This document shows, in pieces, positions 38,079 through 46,094 of a DNA stretch of 57,208 nucleotides. The stretch comes from Alphaproteobacteria bacterium (GTDB lineage Bacteria > Pseudomonadota > Alphaproteobacteria > Ferrovibrionales > Ferrovibrionaceae): contig JAHCJQ010000009.1 of NCBI GenBank assembly GCA_026126215.1, positions 1 through 57,208 on the forward strand, read 5' to 3'. Every line of letters starts with the position of its first letter. Within the stretch, counting starts at the first letter, position 1. The notes under the pieces were generated by a model. It searched no databases and had not been told where the DNA came from. It was given only the letters and a program-made list of their open reading frames with translations. The position numbers and the translations under genes are program-made.

Positions 38079-38765
38079 TCAGGCCTGGCTATTGCGCCGG
38101 CGGAGCGCAGCACCGAGCGCCAGCATGCCGCCAAGCAGCAGCCAGGCCGCGCCCGGCGCCGGAACTTCCGACGGCAGCGCGAACTCGAAGGCCGCTTGCG
38201 TCGAGGTGAAGCGGATCGAGCGGAACAACTCGTTGCTATCGAAATCGAACTTGATCAGGGCGACCTGCTCGAAGTTCGCCGGCGCGCCACCAAGTCCGCC
38301 GAGGCTGATTATGTCGGTGCCGGTGAAGGTTCCGCCGGCGATCGCAGTACCGCCGGAATCCAGGAACTCGATCGTGTTGTAGCTGTCGATCGAGCCCCAG
38401 AGGATGGTGAAGGTGCTCTGGTCCGTCGTATAGGTGAGCGTCACCGGGGAGAGGGCGCCATCGCCGTCGCCGTCTTCCGCACCGACCGAGAAATACGTCT
38501 GGGTGCCGAGCAGCGGCGTGTTGTTGAAGGGCGACTGATAAACGCTTGCGAGGTTGCCCGGGGGCGGCGTCACCAGCGGGTCGGAACTGAAGGTCGCGCC
38601 GTCGGGCACGGTGCCGTTGAAATTCGGAGCGTAGACGTCCGCCGTGTTGCCGGGCCCCTGGGTGGACGAACCCAGGAATGTGACCGTTACGGCTTGGGCA
38701 CTGATCGAGCCGGCCAGCACAAAGGCCGCCGCAAGCGCCGCGATCCGGGTTCCGAAAGCTGACAT
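38079..38765 (-). CDS. VPxPA/PEP-CTERM sorting domain-containing protein
   Basis: A 228-aa exported protein. The signal peptide is at residues 1-25 (ending SISAQA). The middle is beta-rich and low in charge (TFLGSSTQGPGNTADVY, DGDGDGALSPVTLTYTT, FTILWGSIDSYNTIEFL). The C-terminal tripartite sorting tail is VPAPGAAWLLLGGMLALGAA followed by LRRR. This tail type is recognised by an exosortase/archaeosortase-like enzyme, which trims it and passes the protein to the surface. No exosortase gene is in the window. A 372-base gene-free region separates it from tolC. Confidence 0.85.
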   Translation of the reverse strand: MSAFGTRIAALAAAFVLAGSISAQAVTVTFLGSSTQGPGNTADVYAPNFNGTVPDGATFSSDPLVTPPPGNLASVYQSPFNNTPLLGTQTYFSVGAEDGDGDGALSPVTLTYTTDQSTFTILWGSIDSYNTIEFLDSGGTAIAGGTFTGTDIISLGGLGGAPANFEQVALIKFDFDSNELFRSIRFTSTQAAFEFALPSEVPAPGAAWLLLGGMLALGAALRRRNSQA

Positions 38766-39137
38766 CGCACTCTCCTTCGCTGTCCGCTAGCCTGTAAAGA
38801 CGCAATTAACCATGCAAACAGTGTGCCAATAGATGTCCCGTCGCTAGCGGGTTGATTCGTCATGCTTATGCGGAACTCGGGTAAATTACCTAGCCGCAGC
38901 GATGTCGGCCTGGCTTACAAATTGTAAAGAAAGCTGACGCGCGGGTGTCAAGGTGCAGGCTTCTGCACCGAGGCGTCTGGATCTCCCAGGCCGGGTCGGA
39001 GCATCCCAAGGGCAAGTTGCGGTGAGGCAAGAGATATTCGCCCCGGATCGCCTTGACGGGCGACCCTCGCGGTGTTGTGATCGCCGGCATGGGGAATCAT
39101 GGGGCGCACCCTGTTTGGGTGTCGGGGCAGGACCATC
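38766..39137. other. gene-free region between the VPxPA-CTERM gene and tolC
   Basis: 372 bases without a convincing gene. On the minus-strand gene's upstream side lies TAAA-N7-TTAA (38795-38809) running into TTAACCAT (38806-38813), a CtrA-like motif. Towards tolC are two perfect odd-centred palindromes: GGTAAATTACC (38880-38890) and TTACAAATTGTAA (38915-38927). The rest is unremarkable. An in-frame ATG for tolC at 39099 lies inside the region. Confidence 0.5.
38880..38927. promoter_or_regulatory. pair of AT-rich palindromes upstream of tolC
   Basis: GGTAAATTACC (38880-38890) and TTACAAATTGTAA (38915-38927) are perfect inverted repeats, each around a single central A. Their centres are 36 bases apart. 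They are AT-rich in a GC-rich genome and non-coding, as expected of operator sites for a dimeric regulator. The regulator is unknown. Confidence 0.4.
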
Positions 39138-40445
39138 ATGCGGTGGCGTAGGCTTGTCATGGGCGCGGCGTTTGCCGCTGCGGTCGGTTGGCATGCCGTG
39201 GCGGCGGGCCAGCCGCTGCTCGATGAACTGACCGAGCTGGCTGCCCAGCATCCCCAGGTACGGGCCGGCGGCGAACTGGTGACCGCGAGCGAACACGGCA
39301 TCGACCGGGCCTTCGCGGGCTATCTGCCCAGGGTGACCATCGTCGGAGATGTCGGTCGCGAGTACACAGACAGTCCGACCCGTCGGGCGGCCGGTCAGGA
39401 TGAGTTTGTCGGCACGCGCCGCAAGGGCACAGTCACCGTCACGCAGAACGTGTTCGAGGGGCTGCGGACGCAGGCACAGGTTGCCGGGGCGCGCCTGACT
39501 CGCGATGCGACCGAAAACGACCTGGAAGCGACCCGCCAGCGGGTTCTGCAGGAAGGCGCGGCAGCTTATTTCGAGATGATGAAGAGCATGCGTCTGGTCG
39601 ATCTGGCGCGCCGCAATATCGAAACGATCACCACGCAGCTCAGGCTGGAAGACGAAAGGGTCGCGCGCGGTTCGGGTATCTCCGTCGACGTGCTCTTTGC
39701 CCGCTCGAGGCTGCAACTCGCCGAGGAACGGCTTGCGGCCTTCATGGGGGAACTGCGCAACGCGCAGGCGCGCTACCAGCAGGTCTTCGGCAAGGCCCCG
39801 GATCCGAGCGGACTGACGCTGCCGCCCAGCATCAGTTCCGCCATGCCGGCAGATGCGCCGCAGGCAGTCGAGATCGCGATTCGCGAACATCCGGAGATCC
39901 GGGCGAGCCAGCTCCGCGGTGACATCGCCTCCGAGCGGCGCGACGGTGCGCGCGCCAATTTCTTTCCACGCTTCGACATCGTCGGCCGCGCGAATTACGA
40001 GAACGATGTCGAGGGCGTGCCCGGCCGGCGCAACGATTACTCCATCGGCCTGCAGGCGAGCTACGACCTGTTCAAGGGTTTCGCCGACAAGGCGGAACTG
40101 GCGCAGGCCAACTCGGAACTTTCGGCGGTGCGGACCAATCACTTTCATGTCGCGCGCAAGGTCCGCGAGGCGGCCGATATCGCCATGCAGGACCTCGCCA
40201 CCCTGCGCGAGCGGCGCGAACTGCTGAAGAGCGCGGTCTCCATCGCCAGCGAAGTGTTCGAGTCACGGCGGCGCCTGCGGGATGCCGGAAAGGAGACGGC
40301 GCTCAACGTGCTCGACGCGGAGAACGAGGTCTATGTGGCGCAGATCAACCTGACGCGCGTGGAGTTCGACGAGAGGATCGTCGAGTTCCGCGTCCTGCAG
40401 ACCATCGGCCGACTGACGCTGACCAACCTCGCCGCGGCGCGATAG
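39138..40445 (+). CDS. TolC-family outer membrane efflux/secretion protein
   Basis: A 435-aa outer-membrane channel component. The signal peptide is at about residues 1-24 (MGAAFAAAVGWHAVAA). Two repeated helical/beta units follow. Segments include TVTVTQNVFEGLRTQAQVAG, QRVLQEGAAAYFEMMKSMRL, RVARGSGISVDVLFARSRLQ and, in the second unit, YSIGLQASYDLFKGFADKAE. The pattern is that of type I secretion TolC proteins. With the HlyD and ABC genes 2.3 kb downstream it completes a three-part exporter. The start at 39138 is preferred because it gives a clean signal peptide; an ATG at 39099 is in frame. Confidence 0.88.
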   Translation: MRWRRLVMGAAFAAAVGWHAVAAGQPLLDELTELAAQHPQVRAGGELVTASEHGIDRAFAGYLPRVTIVGDVGREYTDSPTRRAAGQDEFVGTRRKGTVTVTQNVFEGLRTQAQVAGARLTRDATENDLEATRQRVLQEGAAAYFEMMKSMRLVDLARRNIETITTQLRLEDERVARGSGISVDVLFARSRLQLAEERLAAFMGELRNAQARYQQVFGKAPDPSGLTLPPSISSAMPADAPQAVEIAIREHPEIRASQLRGDIASERRDGARANFFPRFDIVGRANYENDVEGVPGRRNDYSIGLQASYDLFKGFADKAELAQANSELSAVRTNHFHVARKVREAADIAMQDLATLRERRELLKSAVSIASEVFESRRRLRDAGKETALNVLDAENEVYVAQINLTRVEFDERIVEFRVLQTIGRLTLTNLAAAR

Positions 40446-40452
40446 GCGCCCG

Positions 40453-42708
40453 ATGAGCTTCGTCGCCGATCGGGGGGGCGCGCGGCGCGCGCTCAAGCTG
40501 CTCGGGCGGGTCGGCGAAGGTCGCTGGCTGGCGCTGCTGCTGCTCTTCACGCTGATTGCCGTGCGCATCGCCAATCCGGCTGCGACCGAACTCCTTCAGG
40601 TGAAGTTCTTCGACCTGCTCCAGAATATCAAGCCGCGCGCGCCGATGGAACAGAGCCCCGTCGCGATCGTCGATATCGACGAGCGGAGCCTGAGCGAGAT
40701 CGGCCAGTGGCCCTGGTCGCGGCTGGTCATTGCCGACATGGTCGGGCGGCTTGCCGATGGCGGTGCGCGCGTGATCGGCTTCGACGTGGTCTTCCCCGAG
40801 CCGGACCGCCAGTCGCCGGGCATCGTCGCCGAGACGCTCCGCCAGGCGGAGCCGGAACTGAGAGAGGCGCTGCGTCGGCTGCCTTCGAACGAGGCAGTGC
40901 TGTCGGAGGCGCTCCGTAACGCGCCCGTGGTGCTCGGGCAGGCCGCCTATTCGGACGAGGTGCCGGGAGCCGAGAACCGGCCGCCGCCGCCAACCATTCC
41001 CATCGGGTATCTCAACGGCGATGCGCGGCAGAGCTTCTTCGCTTTTGCCTCGCTCGTGCGCAACGTGCGCGAGCTCGAGCAGGCAGCGGCCGGTGTCGGC
41101 ATCTTCAGCGTGCGCGACGAACGGGACGGCGTGATCCGCCGCGTGCCGTCCTTCATCAGGGTCGGCGATGCCCTGTTCCCCTCGCTCGCGCTCGAAATGC
41201 TGCGGGTCGCGACCGGGCAGACCACCTACGCGGTGCGCCGTGGCCAGTTTGGCGTGGAAGGCGTGATCATTCCGCAGGTGGCGCTGGTGCCGACGGACGG
41301 GCAGGGGCGTATCTGGGTCGCCTTCAGTCGACACGATCCGGCGCGCTACATTCCGGCGGTCGATCTCCTGAACGGGCGGGTTCCGCCGGAACGCCTGGCG
41401 GGAAAGCTGGTTCTGGTGGGCACCTCCGCCATCGGACTGAAAGACATTCGCCAGACGCCGGTCGATGTCGCGCTGCCGGGAGTCGAGGTCCATGCCAATC
41501 TGCTCGAGACCATCATCACAGGTTCGCAACTGACGCGGCCGCTGGACGCCGACGGGACGGAGACTGCGCTCGCGCTTGCGGTGGGCCTGATGCTGATCCT
41601 GCTGGTGCCGCTGGTCGGTCCGTTCTGGACGCTTGCTGTTTTTCTGGTCACAGCCGGCGGCGTCGTCGCCTGGAGCTGGTTTGCCTATGCCGTCAGCCTG
41701 CAACTGCGCGATGCCAGCCTGCCATTGGCGATCGCCACACTCGTCTATCTGTTCCTGGTCTTCGCCAACTATATCCGCGAGGCGACGGAGCGCCGTCAGG
41801 TTCGCGGCGCCTTCGCGCAGTATCTCTCGCCGGCCCTGGTGGAGCAGCTTGCCTCCAATCCGAAACTTCTCAAGCTGGGCGGCGAGACGAAGGAGATGAC
41901 CATCATGTTCTCCGACATTCGCAAGTTCACGCAGGTGTCAGAGCAGTTCAAGACCAACCCGCAGGCGCTGACCCAGCTCATCAACCGTTTCCTGACGCCG
42001 ATGTCGGAGGCGATCCTGGCCCAGGGCGGCACTATCGACAAGTTCATGGGCGATTGCGTCATGGCCTTCTGGAACGCACCGCTCGACGACCCTCGTCATC
42101 CCGATCATGCCTGCGCCGCCGCCCTCGAAATGCAGAAGGTCCTGCGCCGGCTCAATATCGAACTGGACAAGGAGGCGAAGGCCGAAGGTTGGCCTTTCGA
42201 TGGCCTGAAGATCGGAATCGGGGTCAATACCGGAGATTGCGTGGTCGGCAATGTCGGCTCGCTGCACCGTTTCGACTACTCGGTGCTTGGCGATGCGGTC
42301 AATCTCGCTTCGCGGCTGGAGGGCCAATCGAAAGGCTATGGCATCACCATCATCCTCGGCGAGGAGACGGTGAAGCGCGCGCGTGAGAAGTGGGCGTTTC
42401 TCGAACTCGACATGGTCACGGTCAAGGGCAAGAAGGACGCCGTGCGCATCTATACGCTGCTCGGGGATGCCAAGGTGGCTGAAAGCCAGCGCTTTGCCGA
42501 AGTTTCGGCGCTGCAGCAGAAGATGCTCGCGGCTTATCGCGGCCAGAGCTGGCAGGAAGCGCGCGAGGCCTTGGAGGCGGCGCGCACCTACGAGATGGAG
42601 TTCAAGCTCAAGAAGTATTTCAACCTCTTCTCCGCGCGCATCGACGCCTACGAGAAATTCCCACCTGGCGAGAACTGGGACGGCATCTATCTGGCGCTGG
42701 CGAAGTAA
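40453..42708 (+). CDS. CHASE2 domain adenylate cyclase (class III)
   Basis: A 751-aa membrane receptor cyclase. The N-terminal helix is at about 24-40. An extracytoplasmic CHASE2 domain spans about 45-365 (PVAIVDIDERSLSEIGQWPW, VIGFDVVFPEPDR, GKLVLVGTSAIGLKDIRQTP, ALPGVEVHANLLETI). Three membrane helices lie at about 374-440, and the class III cyclase domain at about 470-660. Metal-binding Asp488 (MFSDIRKFT) and Asp534 (FMGDCVMAFW) are present. Lys530 and Ser610 occupy base-recognition positions, and Asn617/Arg621 (AVNLASRLE) the transition-state positions, so it should be active on ATP. It starts 7 bases after tolC. Confidence 0.92.
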   Translation: MSFVADRGGARRALKLLGRVGEGRWLALLLLFTLIAVRIANPAATELLQVKFFDLLQNIKPRAPMEQSPVAIVDIDERSLSEIGQWPWSRLVIADMVGRLADGGARVIGFDVVFPEPDRQSPGIVAETLRQAEPELREALRRLPSNEAVLSEALRNAPVVLGQAAYSDEVPGAENRPPPPTIPIGYLNGDARQSFFAFASLVRNVRELEQAAAGVGIFSVRDERDGVIRRVPSFIRVGDALFPSLALEMLRVATGQTTYAVRRGQFGVEGVIIPQVALVPTDGQGRIWVAFSRHDPARYIPAVDLLNGRVPPERLAGKLVLVGTSAIGLKDIRQTPVDVALPGVEVHANLLETIITGSQLTRPLDADGTETALALAVGLMLILLVPLVGPFWTLAVFLVTAGGVVAWSWFAYAVSLQLRDASLPLAIATLVYLFLVFANYIREATERRQVRGAFAQYLSPALVEQLASNPKLLKLGGETKEMTIMFSDIRKFTQVSEQFKTNPQALTQLINRFLTPMSEAILAQGGTIDKFMGDCVMAFWNAPLDDPRHPDHACAAALEMQKVLRRLNIELDKEAKAEGWPFDGLKIGIGVNTGDCVVGNVGSLHRFDYSVLGDAVNLASRLEGQSKGYGITIILGEETVKRAREKWAFLELDMVTVKGKKDAVRIYTLLGDAKVAESQRFAEVSALQQKMLAAYRGQSWQEAREALEAARTYEMEFKLKKYFNLFSARIDAYEKFPPGENWDGIYLALAK

Positions 42709-42715
42709 ACGTATC

Positions 42716-44008
42716 TCAGCGTTCCCGGAGTGCCTCGTGCCGCAGCTTGAGGACGGGGCGTATCAGATATTCGAGGACGGTCTTGCGGCCGGTGTGTATG
42801 TCGACGGCCGCCTGCATGCCGGGACTGATCGGCCAGACACCGGGTTCGTCGCCAAGATAAGCCTTGTCGGTCTGCACGATGACGCGGAAGTAGGGCGTGC
42901 CACGCTGGTCGGTGTCGGCATCGGCGGAGATGTGCAGCACTTTGCCGTCCAGTCCGCCATAGCGCACGAAGTCGTAGGTCGAAATCTTGACGCGCGCCGG
43001 CTGCCCCACCCGGACATAGCCGCGGTCCATCGGGTTGAGCCTGCTTTCGATCACCAGGTTCTCGTTCAGCGGCACGATCTCCATGATCACCTCGCCCGGC
43101 TTCAGCACGCCGCCGATCGTCGTGAAGCGCAGGTTCTTCACCTGGCCCTGGATCGGGCTGCGAATCTCGGTGCGCAGGACCTGGTCGCTCGCCTGCGCCA
43201 GGATTTCGCGGTTGCGGGCGATCTCGACCTCGATGCGCGCCAGGTTCGACTGTGCCTCGTTGCGGAACTTGTTGATCTCCTCGCGTTCGCGCTCGCGCAG
43301 TTCTGTCGCGGAGGCGACGGCGCGGGAGATTGCCGGTTCGATGCCGGCGAGATCGCCACGAAGTTGCGACACGTCGCGTTCGATCTGGAGATGTTCGAGG
43401 CGCGAGGTCAGGCCGTCTTTCACCAGATCCGAGGAGATGGCCAGACGCTGTTCCGCCAGCCGTAAGTCGTTCTGCAGACTCTGTCGCCGGGCGCGAAGCT
43501 GACTTGCATCAAGTTCGCGCTGGCGCACCTGTTCGCGCAGGACCGTGATGGTGCTGTCGAGCTGCCGGCGGCGCGTCTGGAATGCCTCGCGCTCCGCCGC
43601 CGCGATCTCGGGCTGGCGCTTCGCCTGTTCGGCCGGCAGTTCCAGAATCGTCGCAGCCGCAGATTCGGCGAGGAAGCGGGCACGCGCCATCACCGCGCCG
43701 TCCAGGCGTACTTGCAGTTCGTCGCGATTCAGCAGGCTGACCGGCAGATCAAGCTGCGCCAGCACGTCGCCTTCCTGCACCACAGAGCCGTCCTGCACCA
43801 TGATGCGGCGCAGGATGCCGCCTTCGAGATGCTGGATCAGGCGGACCTGCCCCTGCGGCGTCACCTGGCCATGTGCAACCGCCACCTCGTCCAGTTCGGC
43901 GACCGATGCCCAGGCGAGAAGGCCGGCGACCAGCATCATCGTGCCGAGTGCGAGCGGGCGCCAGGTGGGGAGCGGATGATGCGCGATCAGGCGGTCGAGT
44001 TCGCTCAT
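42716..44008 (-). CDS. HlyD-family type I secretion periplasmic adaptor
   Basis: Membrane-fusion subunit of the type I exporter; 430 aa. A short cytoplasmic N-terminus precedes one helix at about 18-37 (ALGTMMLVAGLLAWASVAEL). The split lipoyl domain follows (VRLIQHLEGGILRRIMVQDG and QVKNLRFTTIGGVLKPGEVI), with long coiled coils at about 110-280. The beta-barrel and the family signature GQPARVKISTYDFVRYGGLD come last. It overlaps the ABC gene stop by 4 bases, so the two are coupled. It converges with the cyclase gene, with only 7 bases between them. Confidence 0.93.
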   Translation of the reverse strand: MSELDRLIAHHPLPTWRPLALGTMMLVAGLLAWASVAELDEVAVAHGQVTPQGQVRLIQHLEGGILRRIMVQDGSVVQEGDVLAQLDLPVSLLNRDELQVRLDGAVMARARFLAESAAATILELPAEQAKRQPEIAAAEREAFQTRRRQLDSTITVLREQVRQRELDASQLRARRQSLQNDLRLAEQRLAISSDLVKDGLTSRLEHLQIERDVSQLRGDLAGIEPAISRAVASATELREREREEINKFRNEAQSNLARIEVEIARNREILAQASDQVLRTEIRSPIQGQVKNLRFTTIGGVLKPGEVIMEIVPLNENLVIESRLNPMDRGYVRVGQPARVKISTYDFVRYGGLDGKVLHISADADTDQRGTPYFRVIVQTDKAYLGDEPGVWPISPGMQAAVDIHTGRKTVLEYLIRPVLKLRHEALRER

Positions 44009-45759
44009 GGCGTTCCCCGCGCCGAAGCGGGGCGCGGCTGGCCGGCGCCCAGCCGCTGCATGACGTCCGCCGCCGGACCGCCAAGCGCCACCCTTCCACC
44101 CTGCAGAACCAGGATCTGCTGACTCGCCGCGAGCAGGGAAGGGGCGTGGGTCGCCACGACCAGCGTGGTGGTGCCCGCAAGCTGCAGGAGCGTCTCGCGC
44201 AGCGCCTCCTCGCCGGCCCGGTCGAGATTGTTGGTCGGCTCGTCGAGCAGCAGCACGACCGGCGCGCCAATCAGGGCGCGCGCCAGGGCGATACGCTGGC
44301 GCATGCCGCCGGACAGCCGGCTGCCGGCTTCGCCAGCCTCTGTACCGTAGCCGTCCGGCATGTCCAGAACGGTCTGATGCAGTCCGACCGCGGTGGCGGC
44401 GGCGACGATGGCGTCGTCCTCCACTTCATCGTGACCGAGCGCGACATTGTCCCGGATGCTGCCCGAGACGACCAGTGGCTCCTGCGGAACGTAGGCAATC
44501 CAGCGCCGGAGCCGCTCGCGGGAGAACTGCGCGATGTCGGCGCCATCCAGCAGGATGCGGCCCGCCGCGGGCGTGTAAAGGCCGGCCAGCAGCTTGAGCA
44601 GCGTGGTCTTGCCGCCGCCGTTGGGGCCGACCAGCGCGGTATATGTGCCAGGCGCAAAGCGCAGGCGCAGATCCTTGAGCACGGGCCGGTCGGCGGTGCC
44701 ATAGGCGTAGCTCGCGCCTTCCACCACCATCTCGCCCGACGGGCGCGCCAGTTCCATGGCATCCTGCGTGCGCTCCTCTGGCAGGGCGAAAATCTCGCGC
44801 AGGCGATGGAGGGACTGCCGGCAGGCGACGAACATGCGCCAGCTCGCCACAAGCTGCGCCAAGGGCGCGACGATCCGGTTGGCCAGCATGTTGGCGGCGA
44901 TGAGGCTTCCCACCGTCATCTGCTGCTCCACGATGGCGAGGGCGCCGACGGAAGTCAGTGCCACCGTGGTGGCGACGGTGAGGACGTGACTGAGGTTGTG
45001 CAGGGCATCGGCGCGCCCGCCGCGCTGGATCGCGCTGGCGATGACGGCTGCCTGGCGGGTCTCCCATGTCTCGCGCAGGGCGGCGATGCCGCCGACCGCC
45101 TTCAGTCCGGCGCGGCCATCGACGAGCTCGGCGACGAAGTTGTCCCGTCCGATGGCCGCCTGGCGTTCGCGGTCGCCCAGTGCTTCGGCGGTGCGGCCGG
45201 ACAGGAAGGCAAGCAGGACGAAGCATAGCGCGACGACGATCAGCGCCCAGACGATGGGCTGGGCAACGATGGCGACGCACAGCAGAAAGAGCAGGGCGAA
45301 GGGCAGGTCGGCGAACAGTATGACCAGGGGGCCGGCGATGGTGTTGCGCACCGTCTCGACGTCGCGGAACAGGATCTGCCAGTAGGCGGCCGGCCGGCGC
45401 TCCAGTTCGCCGAGCGGAAGGCTGGCCAGACGGTCGAAGAGGCGGCGGGATAACCCGACCTCGACATTGAGCGCCGCCCGCTGCAGGAGACGGCTGCGCG
45501 CCATGCGCAGGGCATAGTCGAATACAAGGACAACGGCCATGCCGCTGGCCAGGGCGGTCAGGGTGCTGACCCCGGCATAGAAGACGACCCGATCGTAGAC
45601 CTGCAGGACGAAGATGGGCGCGGCGAGGGCCAGAAGGTTGATGAACAGCGACTGGACCAACCCTTCGCTCAGGCCACGGCCGAGTCCCGCGATGCCCGAT
45701 CCGAGCAGCACCCCCCGCTGCCCGTCCGTGCCCTGGCCGCTCTTGTGCGCTTGCGTCAT
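44005..45759 (-). CDS. type I secretion ABC transporter (PrtD/HlyB-like) permease/ATPase
   Basis: A 584-aa half-transporter exporter. The N-terminal membrane domain has six helices (about 35-310: LFINLLALAAPIFVLQVYDR, LEVELGLSRR-like NVEVGLSRRLFDRLASLPLG). The nucleotide-binding domain is at about 340-570: Walker A VGPNGGGKTTLLKLLAG, signature LSGGMRQRIALARAL, Walker B VVLLLDEPTNNLD, and the switch His in VVATHAP. There is no C39 peptidase domain, so substrates keep their leader or use a C-terminal signal. The frame runs further upstream, but the ATG at 45759 (MTQAHKSGQG) is the likely start. It is divergent from the RTX gene. Confidence 0.93.
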   Translation of the reverse strand: MTQAHKSGQGTDGQRGVLLGSGIAGLGRGLSEGLVQSLFINLLALAAPIFVLQVYDRVVFYAGVSTLTALASGMAVVLVFDYALRMARSRLLQRAALNVEVGLSRRLFDRLASLPLGELERRPAAYWQILFRDVETVRNTIAGPLVILFADLPFALLFLLCVAIVAQPIVWALIVVALCFVLLAFLSGRTAEALGDRERQAAIGRDNFVAELVDGRAGLKAVGGIAALRETWETRQAAVIASAIQRGGRADALHNLSHVLTVATTVALTSVGALAIVEQQMTVGSLIAANMLANRIVAPLAQLVASWRMFVACRQSLHRLREIFALPEERTQDAMELARPSGEMVVEGASYAYGTADRPVLKDLRLRFAPGTYTALVGPNGGGKTTLLKLLAGLYTPAAGRILLDGADIAQFSRERLRRWIAYVPQEPLVVSGSIRDNVALGHDEVEDDAIVAAATAVGLHQTVLDMPDGYGTEAGEAGSRLSGGMRQRIALARALIGAPVVLLLDEPTNNLDRAGEEALRETLLQLAGTTTLVVATHAPSLLAASQQILVLQGGRVALGGPAADVMQRLGAGQPRPASARGTP

Positions 45760-46094
45760 GCCCCGCGCAGCCCCCGTTCCCACTGCGCTCGGCGGATTGT
45801 ATAGGCGCGGCGACCGGGCGGGCAAGCGCAGAGCGGCGGATGCGATGCCCTAACACTCTGACGCAACTGGAAAATCGCCGACCGGATCGCGCAGGGGATA
45901 CGTTAACCGCAGATTCGCCATCACGGAACGGTGAAATTCGTGCTAATTTCCCGTGATTGTGTGCGTTTCGTCACGGCGCCGGGCAGATGGCGGCCTGATG
46001 CTATCTGCGTGAAAGATGGTTAACGGTTTCTCCGCGCTCCGCTGGGGCTGCCTGTCGGGGCAGATGCGAGGCGGGGGACAAGAGGGGATACAGC
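45760..46094. promoter_or_regulatory. dyad-rich divergent control region between the exporter and RTX genes
   Basis: 335 bases without a gene. Three copies of TCACGG/CCGTGA lie at 45921, 45951 and 45971, and allow alternative pairing: CCGTGA-N14-TCACGG, or TCACGG-N24-CCGTGA with inner GAAATT/AATTTC arms. GCAGAT-N14-ATCTGC is at 45983-46008. CGTTAACC (45901-45908) and GGTTAACG (46018-46025) form an outer inverted repeat, the latter overlapping ATGGTTAA. GGGCAGATG is repeated directly at 45981 and 46058. I see no convincing -35/-10 pair. Confidence 0.5.

Noticed and set aside
45921..45976. CRP/cAMP site (TGTGA-N6-TCACA) near the cyclase-linked secretion genes
   Set aside because: GTGA/TCAC elements are present, but in the order TCAC-N6-GTGA or with 14-base spacing. 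Neither gives the CRP arrangement.
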